Shown here in pieces: positions 53,915-62,029 of a DNA stretch of 64,000 bases. The stretch comes from Deltaproteobacteria bacterium (GTDB lineage: Bacteria > Desulfobacterota > Binatia > Binatales > Binataceae), in contig PLDK01000044.1 in the NCBI GenBank assembly GCA_003135135.1, positions 1 to 64,000 of the forward strand, written 5' to 3'. The translations under genes were made by a program, and so were the position numbers. Under the pieces are notes generated by a model. It did not search any database. It was not told the origin of the DNA and saw nothing but the letters and a program-made list of their open reading frames with translations. How positions within the stretch are numbered: the first letter of the stretch is position 1; each line of letters opens with the position of its first letter.

Positions 53915-56152
53915 TCAACCCACAGCGTTCGGTTCCTTTGCCAAGGCGCCCGCGCGCTCGAAATACTCAGCCGCGGCGCGAAACGCACCCGCCGCGCGCT
54001 CGAACGTGTCGAAGGTCGCCAGTCCCCGTTCGCGCGCAAGCGCGCCTGCGCTGGCCGCGATCGTGGCCCGCACGTCGGGCGACACATGTTGCGACTCGAC
54101 CGCGACCGCGAACGGTTTGTGCGCGCGCTGTGCGAAGCGTGCGAGCTGATCCAGCAGGGGGATGTTGTCCTTGACGTCGATCGGGCGTCTTGGGCCGCCA
54201 AATGCCAGTCCCGGCCTGAACTCCATCACGATTGCGTCGACCGCCGGATCGCGCTCGAGAATGTCGAGTACGCGATCAAGTTTATCCTGGCCGCTGTCCG
54301 CGCGGGGTCCGATCGTCCACGCGGCGTCAAGCGGATTGCGGTAGCTGCCGCCGATCACCTGGAAGAAGCTCTTGAACTCGGCATACGAAGCTTCCGACAA
54401 AGCCGGAACTTCGAGTCCATGACTCGCAAACGTGTCGCTGATCACCACCGACTGTCCGCCGGTCATCGCGACCAGCGCCATCCCGCGGCCCCTCACGGGC
54501 CGGGCGCGGGTCAACAGCTCCATCGCGTCCAGCATCGGCTCGAGCCCCGTCACTTCGACCGCGCCGCTCTGACGCATTGCCGCACGCCATCCGGCCGCCG
54601 GGGTCGCGAGCGATCCGGTGTGCGAGAATGTCGCGCGGGCGCCCGAGTCCGTCACGCCGCCCTTCCAGACCAGCACCGGGACGCGCGCGGTAGCGCGCTT
54701 CAGGCTCTCGAAAAAGCGCCGTCCGTCGCGTACTCCCTCCAGATAGATGCCGACCGCGCGCGTCGCGGCGTCGGAGGCCATCACATCGAGGTAGTCCGCG
54801 GCCTCCAGCACCAGCGCATTGCCGATCGACGCCGACATGGCGACCTTGATTGCGCGTCCTGGAGCCTGCATGCAGAAACTGATTGCGTGCGTACCGCTCT
54901 GCGAGATGAAGCACACGTCGCCCGGTTCGCCCGCGCGCAGGTTCGCGGAATTGAGCAGCCCCAGTCCCGGGTTGCACAGGCCCATGCAGTTGGGGCCGAC
55001 CAGCGCGATGTCCGACTGCGAAGCGATCTTTTTCATTTCCGCTTCGAGTTCAATTCCGATGGGATCGCCGGTTTCGGAAAAACCGGCGGTGAAGAATCCG
55101 ACGCCTGCGACCGCGGCCGCGGCGCATTGCGCAAGCGTCTGCGGCGCGACCTTTCGCGGAACGGACGCGATCGCGTAGTCGATCGGTTCCCCGATCTCGG
55201 ACACGGAGCGGAAGTTCCTGATGCCGAGCGCCTCGATCGCGGCGCCTTCCTTTTCGTCGGGCTGCACCGAAAAGCGCTTGCCTTTGAAACCATCGAGCGC
55301 ACGCAGCCACATGAAATCGCGCGAGCCGCGATCGCCGATCACAATCGCAGTGCGCGGCTTGAGGGCGCGCCGGAGGTTCTCCTGGCGGCGAGCTTGAAGC
55401 GGCGCCGCTTCTGCGGCCGGCAATTGCGCGCGCGCGGCGTCTTTGACCTCGTGCTCGAGCAGAATGCGGGCGTCGAGCACGCTCAGCCCCGACGCATAGG
55501 CGGCGATCGGGTTGAGGTCCATTTCCCTGATTTCCGTGCGGCGCGCGGCCAACTCGGATATCCGGACCAGCAATTCCACGATCGCCTCGCGGTCAATCGC
55601 GGCTGTGCCGCGCACGCCGTCAAGCAGCGCAGCGCCGCGCAGCTCCGCGAGCATCGCGCGCGCCTCGCGCTTATCGACCGGCGCGATCCGGACCGCGGTG
55701 TCCTTGAGCACTTCAACGAACACTCCGCCCAGACCAACCATCACCATCGGACCGAACTGGGGATCGCGCGCGATGCCCGCGAGCAGTTCCAGTCCCGCCG
55801 CCGCCATGGCCTGCACCGCGACGCCTTCGAATCGCGCGTCGGGAGCCTTTTGCGAAAGATTTGCGCGAATGCGCGCGAAGGCCTCGCGCACTTCGAGCTT
55901 CGAAGCGAGCCCCAGCGCGACGCCGCCGATGTCGCTCTTGTGCGTGACATCGGGCGAAAGCACCTTGAGCACGACCGGGAAGCCGCGCCGCTCGGCGGCG
56001 GCCGCGGCTTCGTCGGCGTTGCGGGCCGGCTCGGGCATCTGGGTTGCGATGCCGATCGCTTCGAGGATCCGCTTGGATTCGATTTCCGAAAGCGCACTGC
56101 GGCGTTCGGCCGCGGCGCGCGCGATAGTTTCATCGACAGTCTTTGCGTTCAC
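53915..56152 (-). CDS. Acetate--CoA ligase (NDP-forming) family protein
   Basis: The 745-residue product is an acyl-CoA synthetase of the NDP-forming type with swapped order. An ATP-grasp part (residues 20-240, VVLKVLSPDVTHKSDIGGVALGL) comes first, then a CoA-binding Rossmann domain (about 275-400, TAIVIGDRGS and VGPNCMGLCNPG). A succinyl-CoA-ligase-like part follows, with the phosphohistidine in ARATFSHTGSLATPA. It makes or breaks acyl-CoA with ADP/ATP or GDP. A 240-residue antisense frame is open over the whole length, which is only a GC effect. Substrate specificity is unknown; fatty or branched acids are likely given its neighbours. Confidence 0.9.
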   Translation of the reverse strand: MNAKTVDETIARAAAERRSALSEIESKRILEAIGIATQMPEPARNADEAAAAAERRGFPVVLKVLSPDVTHKSDIGGVALGLASKLEVREAFARIRANLSQKAPDARFEGVAVQAMAAAGLELLAGIARDPQFGPMVMVGLGGVFVEVLKDTAVRIAPVDKREARAMLAELRGAALLDGVRGTAAIDREAIVELLVRISELAARRTEIREMDLNPIAAYASGLSVLDARILLEHEVKDAARAQLPAAEAAPLQARRQENLRRALKPRTAIVIGDRGSRDFMWLRALDGFKGKRFSVQPDEKEGAAIEALGIRNFRSVSEIGEPIDYAIASVPRKVAPQTLAQCAAAAVAGVGFFTAGFSETGDPIGIELEAEMKKIASQSDIALVGPNCMGLCNPGLGLLNSANLRAGEPGDVCFISQSGTHAISFCMQAPGRAIKVAMSASIGNALVLEAADYLDVMASDAATRAVGIYLEGVRDGRRFFESLKRATARVPVLVWKGGVTDSGARATFSHTGSLATPAAGWRAAMRQSGAVEVTGLEPMLDAMELLTRARPVRGRGMALVAMTGGQSVVISDTFASHGLEVPALSEASYAEFKSFFQVIGGSYRNPLDAAWTIGPRADSGQDKLDRVLDILERDPAVDAIVMEFRPGLAFGGPRRPIDVKDNIPLLDQLARFAQRAHKPFAVAVESQHVSPDVRATIAASAGALARERGLATFDTFERAAGAFRAAAEYFERAGALAKEPNAVG

Positions 56153-56408
56153 AACTTCCGACTTTTAAGCGAGATTTTGGGTTGATAAGAATCCGTGTAG
56201 CCTACCGATCTTTTGTATTAGTTGATTAGGTTAGTTCAGGTCGCATTTGCAAGCGCGATCGCGTCGAACTGGACGACGAGGTTTGCGCGGTGGCCGGTGC
56301 GGCGAAGATTGTGTGGCAGAGCGTAGAAGGGGCGCCCCCCGTCACCTATGCAGCGTGAATGACGGAACACACTCCTCTGTCAGCAGTGATTGAAGGCCGA
56401 GCGCCAAC
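56153..56408. other. Spacer with no recognised gene
   Basis: About 250 bases upstream of the acyl-CoA synthetase and downstream of the esterase gene. An A+T-rich piece at 56200-56235 may contain the promoter of the synthetase. No hairpin or small gene stands out. Confidence 0.4.
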
Positions 56409-57701
56409 TCACTCAGCTTGGCCGAGCGTCGTCAGTACGGCGGCCGCCGGCTCGAGCCAGAATCGGATCTGATCGTAGACCGCAGGATGGTTGAGAAGCC
56501 GCAGGTGGGTCGTCATCCCCAAGTGGCTCTTGTTCACGGCTCGAAACGAGACGCGCCTGGCCGGCTGCACGCCCCGACCCACGGCGCTCGGAAATCTCAC
56601 CAGCATGTCTCCGAGAATGAAGCCGAGCGGATCGCTCGGGCTTTGCGTCACGGTTGCGGCAACGAAGTAGTGCGCCGCGGAGTCGAGAAACGGGATGTCA
56701 TGGCGATTGTCCTCGAGCAGAGCGTCGGCATCTCGTCCCCGCCAATCCTCCTCGACCAGATAGCCGAAGCGCAGGTCTTTGATCCCGTCGCTGCGGCCGT
56801 TGACGATATTCGCGATCGGCCGCGTCAGGTCGGACACGTTCAAGGCCCATCCCATCACGTTCCCGAGCTTCTCCAGCGGGGCTCCAAGATGCGGGGTGCC
56901 GAGGCAGAAGATATGCCGAACGGAACCGATCCAGCCGTTTCGACGTTGCTTGCCCTGATGGCACGCGCTTCTGGCGACCAGCCCACCCATACTGTGGCCG
57001 ACGAGAACGATCTCATCCACAGCGACGGGCCACGCGTTGACCAGCTCTTGCATTGTCTCGGCCAGCAGCGCGCCGTTTTCCGAAACGTGGAGACCGGAAT
57101 TGTAGCGGAGATAGAGCGGCGTGTAGCCGAGGTCTTGTTCCAGAAGCGATCCGTATGTCGTCTCGCGGTCGCCGTATGTTTCTTCCGCGTAAAACCGCCA
57201 CGACTGTTCGTTGCACGAGAGACCATGGACGAACACGGCGAGCTTTCGGCCCGCGCCCGGGTATGTACGGCGGAGAGTCTCGGCGTCCAGGGCGACAGTT
57301 CGACCCTCATGGCGAAATTCCATGCGGGTCCGCAAAGCGTTTCCACTGCGTTCCAGATGGTCGCCCATGAACCCGTTCAGCGCGCTGATGGCGAGATCCA
57401 AAGCGGCGGGCAGCGGCTCCTCTTCGGCCGGCTGTGTCTGTTCGAGCGGGATTAGCCCCCAGTCGGCCGCATCCCCGGCCAACTCCATCAGGCTGCGAAG
57501 ACCCCAGTAGACGCCACCCGCGATTGCGTCGTGAAACATCCGAACCACAGCCGCCGGAGTATGGGTCACCGGGTCGAGTTCGAGCGCCTCGAAAGGACGG
57601 CGGGCGATCGCGGCATGAAACTCCTCAACGGTGGTTGTGCCGCTGTTGAGCGCGCTTACGAAGAGGTCCTTGAGCCCGCGGACTGCGTCGATATTTCGCA
57701 T
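56409..57701 (-). CDS. Alpha/beta hydrolase (esterase/lipase-like)
   Basis: The 430-residue product has an alpha/beta hydrolase core from residue 150: KLAVFVHGLSCNEQSWRF, the nucleophile serine in IVLVGHSMGGLVARSA, and PHLGAPLEKLG, which is typical of lipase/acyltransferase-like esterases. The catalytic histidine is likely in NKSHLGMTTHLRLL. The first 140 residues are helical and not recognisable. GGAGGA stands three bases before the ATG at 57701, so this start is firm. Next to the wax ester synthase and facing away from it, it could take part in turnover of wax esters or triacylglycerol. Confidence 0.83.
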   Translation of the reverse strand: MRNIDAVRGLKDLFVSALNSGTTTVEEFHAAIARRPFEALELDPVTHTPAAVVRMFHDAIAGGVYWGLRSLMELAGDAADWGLIPLEQTQPAEEEPLPAALDLAISALNGFMGDHLERSGNALRTRMEFRHEGRTVALDAETLRRTYPGAGRKLAVFVHGLSCNEQSWRFYAEETYGDRETTYGSLLEQDLGYTPLYLRYNSGLHVSENGALLAETMQELVNAWPVAVDEIVLVGHSMGGLVARSACHQGKQRRNGWIGSVRHIFCLGTPHLGAPLEKLGNVMGWALNVSDLTRPIANIVNGRSDGIKDLRFGYLVEEDWRGRDADALLEDNRHDIPFLDSAAHYFVAATVTQSPSDPLGFILGDMLVRFPSAVGRGVQPARRVSFRAVNKSHLGMTTHLRLLNHPAVYDQIRFWLEPAAAVLTTLGQAE

Positions 57702-57833
57702 ACGTCCTCCGGGCAACCATAGAGCCGGCGGCATCTCGCACGCAAGGCGCGGAACGGCCCGCGACGATGGTCATACGAGTTGGCTTCCTGCTAAAACCGC
57801 ATCATCACGAGCCCGACGCGAGGAGGCGACGCG

Positions 57834-59315
57834 ATGGCCACGCACGAACGGCTGAGCACCCTGGACCGGACATTCCTCGACCTCGAATATCCTGAAACGC
57901 CCATGCACGTTGCAGGCGTGATGCTTTTCGACGCCGCCCCGCTGCGGACCCCCGGCGGCGGAATCGATGTCGAAAAGATCCGGAAACACGTCGCGTCGCG
58001 ATTGCATCTCATGCCCCGTTATCGACAGCGGATCGCGCGGATACCGCTTGAGAATCATCCGGTGTGGGTGGACGACGATCGCTTCAACCTTGAATATCAC
58101 GTGCGGCACACCGCGCTGCCGCGGCCCGGCGGCGACGAGCAGCTCAAGCGATTGACGGGAAGAATCATCTCGCAGCAACTCGATCGCGGCAAACCGCTGT
58201 GGGAATTGTGGATAGTCGAGGGACTCGAGGGCGATCGCTTCGCGATGATCACCAAGACCCATCACTGCATGATCGACGGAGTAGCCGCCGTCGATCTCGC
58301 AACCGTGCTGCTGAGTCCGTCGCCGGACGCGACGATTGCCGACGCGCAGCCGTGGAAGCCGCAGTCCGCGCCGTCGCGCGGCGAGCTGGTGATGGAGGAA
58401 GCCCGGCGGCGACTGGCGACCCTGCTGGAATTCCGCAAAGCGGTCCTCGGCGCGATGCAAAATCCGGCCGAGACGGCGGAGAGCATCGGCGAGCAGATTG
58501 TCGCGGTAACCGAAACGATCGGCGCGGGAATGTCTTCAGCTTCGGAGTCGCCGTTCAATCAGCCAATCGGGCCGCATCGGCGATTCGAATGGACCGCGAT
58601 CGAGCTGGCGGACGTCAAGCGCGTGAAGAACGCTCTGGGCGGGACGGTAAACGATGTCGTGCTCGCCACGGTGGCGGGTGCGGTTGGATTGTTTCTGAGC
58701 GGCCGAGGACTTTCTCGCAAAGAAATTGCGGAACTCGATTTCCGCGCGATGGTTCCGGTGAGCGTGCGCGCGTCGTCGGAACGAGGCACGCTGGGAAATC
58801 GAATCGCGTCATGGGCGGCACGCCTTCCGATCGCTCAAACCGATCCGCGCCGGCGCCTGCAGGCGGTCCGCGCGGTCACGGCCGATCTCAAAGGGTCGCG
58901 GCAGGCGATGGGAGCAGAGGTGCTCGCGCGGGTCAGCGAGTGGACGGCGGCCACACTGTTGTCGCTCGCGATGCGTCTGGCGGCGCGGGCGCGCCCGTTC
59001 AATCTGATCGTCACCAACGTTCCCGGACCGCAGATCCCGCTTTACATGATCGACTCGCGGCTGTTGGCCGGATATCCAATCGGGCCGCTGTTTTTGGATC
59101 AATCGCTCAACATCGCGCTGCTCAGCTACGACGGCCGGTTGTATTGGGGATTCAATGGGGACTGGGATGTGCTGCCCGATCTTGGCGATCTCGTTGCGGC
59201 AACTCGCGCATCGTTCGACCAGTTGCTCCAGGCAACTGAGACGGCGCAGGTTCGAACGCGCGCGCGCAGCCGCCGACCGCCGGCGAAGCATTTCTCAGGC
59301 GAGCGGAAACGCTAA
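57834..59315 (+). CDS. Wax ester synthase/diacylglycerol acyltransferase (WS/DGAT)
   Basis: The 493-residue product is a bifunctional WS/DGAT, which makes wax esters or triacylglycerol from acyl-CoA. The signature HHCMIDGVAAVDLA carries the catalytic HHxxxDG motif. Further conserved segments are LSTLDRTFLDLEYPETPMHV at the start, NDVVLATVAGAVGLFL, RAMVPVSVRASSERGTLGN, NVPGPQIPLYM and YPIGPLFLDQSLNIALLSY. Length is normal for the family. Its ATG follows GAGGAGGCG. Storage-lipid synthesis fits the acyl-CoA-rich setting. The main acyl acceptor (alcohol or diacylglycerol) is unknown. Confidence 0.93.
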   Translation: MATHERLSTLDRTFLDLEYPETPMHVAGVMLFDAAPLRTPGGGIDVEKIRKHVASRLHLMPRYRQRIARIPLENHPVWVDDDRFNLEYHVRHTALPRPGGDEQLKRLTGRIISQQLDRGKPLWELWIVEGLEGDRFAMITKTHHCMIDGVAAVDLATVLLSPSPDATIADAQPWKPQSAPSRGELVMEEARRRLATLLEFRKAVLGAMQNPAETAESIGEQIVAVTETIGAGMSSASESPFNQPIGPHRRFEWTAIELADVKRVKNALGGTVNDVVLATVAGAVGLFLSGRGLSRKEIAELDFRAMVPVSVRASSERGTLGNRIASWAARLPIAQTDPRRRLQAVRAVTADLKGSRQAMGAEVLARVSEWTAATLLSLAMRLAARARPFNLIVTNVPGPQIPLYMIDSRLLAGYPIGPLFLDQSLNIALLSYDGRLYWGFNGDWDVLPDLGDLVAATRASFDQLLQATETAQVRTRARSRRPPAKHFSGERKR

Positions 59316-59358
59316 TCGATGCTGAACGAAGGGCGGCCTTTTTCGCCAGCGTTCCTGA

Positions 59359-59595
59359 TTAATCCTGGGGCCCTTGGGCGGTCTTCGGACCGTGGCATGC
59401 TGCGACCTCAGCGACTGTGGAGCCAAGATCCGAGGCGATCTTCGCGTCAGTGAAACCCGCCTGCTCCTGATTCTTCACGGCGTTGCAGTCTACGGGAGCG
59501 TTCGACGGGGAAAACATGCTGCATCCTGAAATTCCGCCGGCCAGGATCAGCATTCCGAAAGTGGCCGTAAGTATTAGCTTGCCGGGTACCCGCAT
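59359..59595 (-). CDS. Small lipoprotein
   Basis: The 78-residue product has a short lipoprotein signal (LILTATFGMLILAGGISGCSMF) with the lipobox cysteine after ISG. The mature part is short and polar, with two more cysteines (PVDCNAVKN and VAACHGP) that could form a disulfide. GGGGAGGAA lies nine bases before the ATG at 59595, making this start strong; longer frames upstream are not needed. It is probably anchored to a membrane in the periplasm. The function is unknown. Confidence 0.7.
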   Translation of the reverse strand: MRVPGKLILTATFGMLILAGGISGCSMFSPSNAPVDCNAVKNQEQAGFTDAKIASDLGSTVAEVAACHGPKTAQGPQD

Positions 59596-59657
59596 GCGAC
59601 GATTCCTCCCCATCGATTTTTCCGACACCTCAATTTATGCCCTAGATGCAGATGCAA

Positions 59658-59777
59658 CTAATGGTCTAGTTTCTTGAGTAGCGCCTTGGTGACCGCATCC
59701 TTCCAGTTGCCTTCGATTTTCAGAACGTCCGGCGCGGGGCCGGGTGGCTTTCGCGGCTCCTTGGGTTTCTTATTCAT
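59658..59777 (-). CDS. 39-residue basic protein downstream of R-M-like genes
   Basis: A very short gene encodes a lysine/proline-rich start (MNKKPKEPRKPPGPAPD) and a helix (LKIEGNWKDAVTKALLKKL). Its ATG lies inside the end of the candidate nuclease gene (eight-base overlap in another frame), which suggests coupling. The helix-forming composition and charge pattern look like those of a real small protein rather than of random sequence. I cannot name a family. It could be a regulator or accessory of the neighbouring methyltransferase/nuclease pair. Confidence 0.5.
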   Translation of the reverse strand: MNKKPKEPRKPPGPAPDVLKIEGNWKDAVTKALLKKLDH

Positions 59778-60504
59778 CGTGTGAGACCTTTCCGTTGGCG
59801 AAGCGTCGGCTATATTCGCGACTGATTCGGGTGAGAATGGCTCCGTAGTCTAGTTCGGTCGCCTTAAGATCGCCCCACTCAAAGGGATACGGTTCCACGT
59901 TCGTCGCTCGATACCGAAGCACCAGAAACTCATCGAATTTGGGCGCGACTTCTTCAGCGAGCCGCGCTTCTGCCTCGGAAGCTTCCTGATACGGATGGTG
60001 ATTCTTCTTGCCATCGGTCGGCGTAGTCTTGGTGCCGTCGTATGCGGTACAGGAAAGGGCATGGTTGATGCCAACGATGCCAACGCAGATCGGGTCTCCA
60101 GCACCTTTCTTGAACTGCCTGATCTGATCTGTAAGGTCTCGCTTAACACGATCGATCTGCTTGATCATCGCCTTTGCGAGAATCTTTACTTCCACGCCGA
60201 TTTCCACGGTTGCAACCTGACCACGCGCTACTGTGAACCGAGGGTCTTGGACAGCCTCGGCTCTTGGAACGATCTCGCCGAAGGTTCCATCGCCGCGTCT
60301 CGCGCGTATGCCCCGGCGCGTATTGCGCGTGTTCACAACGCGCTCTCGGTTGCCAATTCGAGCAACCAATCGCGCCGACTTCCCTAAAATGTATAAGTCC
60401 TCATAGAGATGTATCGCGATGAAGTCGCCGAGGCTGGGATTGCGATGCAAATAGCGCGTACCCTCGAAGGTCTGCCTGAATGCATCTAAGAGCCGATAGG
60501 ACAC
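59770..60504 (-). CDS. Candidate restriction endonuclease, PD-(D/E)xK-like
   Basis: The 244-residue product sits directly downstream of a DNA methyltransferase gene (four bases apart), which suggests it is the restriction partner. It has EIGVEVKILAKAM, where the E-x-K pair after a hydrophobic strand resembles the PD-(D/E)xK nuclease core, with DPRFTV as a possible upstream acidic residue. The C-terminal pattern PFEWGDLKATELDYG and YSRRF is typical of proteins in this genetic setting. The start is GTG. I recognise no named family and the nuclease reading is inference. The gene is A+T-richer than the chromosome around it. Confidence 0.5.
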   Translation of the reverse strand: MSYRLLDAFRQTFEGTRYLHRNPSLGDFIAIHLYEDLYILGKSARLVARIGNRERVVNTRNTRRGIRARRGDGTFGEIVPRAEAVQDPRFTVARGQVATVEIGVEVKILAKAMIKQIDRVKRDLTDQIRQFKKGAGDPICVGIVGINHALSCTAYDGTKTTPTDGKKNHHPYQEASEAEARLAEEVAPKFDEFLVLRYRATNVEPYPFEWGDLKATELDYGAILTRISREYSRRFANGKVSHDE

Positions 60505-60508
60505 GAGG

Positions 60509-61471
60509 TTAATCGAGGAGTTCCGCTTCTACTGCGCCGACCATCCGGCGCAACGCTATTGCTCGCCCTATCCTCGTCCGCGCCAACATCGCATATGTCG
60601 GGTCAATCTCGCTACTCACTGAATTTCGTCCCGTCTGGATAGCGGCAACCGCCGTTGAACCCGTACCAGCAAAGGGATCAGCCACGGTATCGCCTGCAAA
60701 TGAAAACATGCGGATCAACCGCTCCGCCAAATCAACGGGGTACGGCGCTGGATGGCCTTCGCGGGTAGATGCACCTTTGATGTCTACCCAGAAGGAACGA
60801 AACCAGCTTTGCATCTCGTTCTTGGTGAGCATCGAAAGAGCCTTTTGTGTTGGCGTCACAGACCGATATTGACCGCCCTTGCGAAAGAACAGAATGTGCT
60901 CAATATCGTTTTTGATAACTTGCCCCGGTTGGTACGGTTTCCCGTAAAATCCCGTGCCGTTGCCTTCCGCTTCGGTCGCGCCGTTAGCGATCTTGTACCA
61001 GAGGATCGGCGTCAGACAATCAAGACCGATGCGGCGCATCCGCACTTGAATATCAGCGTGCAACGGCACTACGTAGTGGCGACCACCCTTTTTTCGTGAA
61101 ACGCACACATCGCCGACAACGCAACAAATTCGCCCACCTGGAACGAGTATTCGGACGCACTGCTGCCATGCCTTGTCGAGTTCGTCAAGAAACTGCTCAT
61201 AGTCCTCGATGAATCCCATTTGCGCGGCTGACCGCCGGTATTCCTTTAGAGTCCAGTATGGTGGCGACGTAACTATCAGGTGGACCGAAGCGTCCTCGAT
61301 CCATGATAAATCGCGGGCATCACTTACCCTGATTCGGTGCAGGGTCCGGTTGAAAGGGCGGGGCCAAGGCTTGGTGCGGTAACGCTCGTTGGCGCGCAAC
61401 AGAGAGCGCAAGCCTTCCGGCGTATTGTCAGCAGCATCGCTCTCATAACTTACCGCCACCTCTTGCATCAT
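60509..61471 (-). CDS. Site-specific DNA methyltransferase (N4-cytosine or N6-adenine, beta class)
   Basis: The 320-residue product is a DNA methyltransferase with the catalytic motif IV TSPPYWTLKEY early (about residue 70) and the SAM-binding motif I ADPFAGTGSTAVAAIQTGR near the C-terminus. This order defines the beta class, and the specificity region lies between them. SPPY motifs occur in N4-cytosine and N6-adenine enzymes, so the modified base is not decided. The frame has several close starts (GTG GTG ATG ATG); I chose the first ATG at 61471. It is the first gene of a three-gene unit with a candidate nuclease and a 39-residue protein. Confidence 0.9.
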   Translation of the reverse strand: MMQEVAVSYESDAADNTPEGLRSLLRANERYRTKPWPRPFNRTLHRIRVSDARDLSWIEDASVHLIVTSPPYWTLKEYRRSAAQMGFIEDYEQFLDELDKAWQQCVRILVPGGRICCVVGDVCVSRKKGGRHYVVPLHADIQVRMRRIGLDCLTPILWYKIANGATEAEGNGTGFYGKPYQPGQVIKNDIEHILFFRKGGQYRSVTPTQKALSMLTKNEMQSWFRSFWVDIKGASTREGHPAPYPVDLAERLIRMFSFAGDTVADPFAGTGSTAVAAIQTGRNSVSSEIDPTYAMLARTRIGRAIALRRMVGAVEAELLD

Positions 61472-61558
61472 CACCACCCCAACGTCCTTTTGCCTCGAAT
61501 GCTTCTTAGCGTCAACGCCAATGCCGCCTGTTTGTTCACACTCTTATTCACAACCCCG

Positions 61559-61969
61559 TCAAAATGGCGTCCCTTGTATCGGAGCCGGCGGAAGTGTCGC
61601 CACTGGCTCGCGATAGCGCAACCTCTTGCCTTCCGCACTCCGAATCGCACGCGCAAGCCGTTCGCCGTCATCTACTTTGCGCGCATTCCAGCGGAAGTCA
61701 AATTCTGCAACGTACCGATGCAAGTGCTTGCGGCTGACGTTGTGGAAAGTCCCGTAGATGCCGCGCTTGAGCAGGGAGAACGAAGATTCAACGGTGTTGC
61801 TGTGCGTGCCGTCCGGCTTCAATCGAGGCTTTCCCGAAATTGCGTCAAGTAAATACTCCCCGCGGATTCCTGGGCGTGCAACGCGGATGCGTCGCGGGTC
61901 AGCGCGACCGTCGAGGCATGGCGAGCCAGCTCGGCACGACGCGGGGCGGTCTTGACGCACGTCTATCAC
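61559..61969 (-). pseudogene. Truncated IS1595-family transposase
   Basis: The frame contains the C-terminal part of an IS1595/ISXO2-type transposase: THSNTVESSFSLLKRGIYGTFHNVSRKHLHRYVAEFDFRWNAR, of which NTVE holds the catalytic acidic residue. The N-terminal zinc-ribbon and the first two catalytic residues are missing, so it is inactive. The first 40 codons do not resemble the family. It lies between the restriction-modification-like genes and metY, marking an insertion hotspot or one edge of an acquired island. Confidence 0.75.
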
Positions 61970-62029
61970 AAAACCTCGTTTATCTTATAAAATCGGCCAA
62001 ATGATCGAATCCATGTATTGGGGAAGCTA

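Noticed and set aside
53795-56185. Very long open frame (about 800 codons) on the plus strand
   Set aside because: It lies antisense to the acyl-CoA synthetase and dehalogenase-like genes and is arginine/histidine-rich with no family pattern. Long antisense frames are expected in high-GC coding DNA.
56418-57455. 345-codon plus-strand frame
   Set aside because: Antisense shadow of the esterase gene, which has a strong start site and GHSMGG motif on the other strand.
59316-59358. Terminator between the wax ester synthase and the lipoprotein gene
   Set aside because: Only a four-base GGCG/CGCC stem is visible around a T-run; too weak to call.
61970-62029. S-adenosylmethionine riboswitch before metY
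   Set aside because: The gap to the transposase remnant is only 60 bases and shows no conserved stem arrangement.
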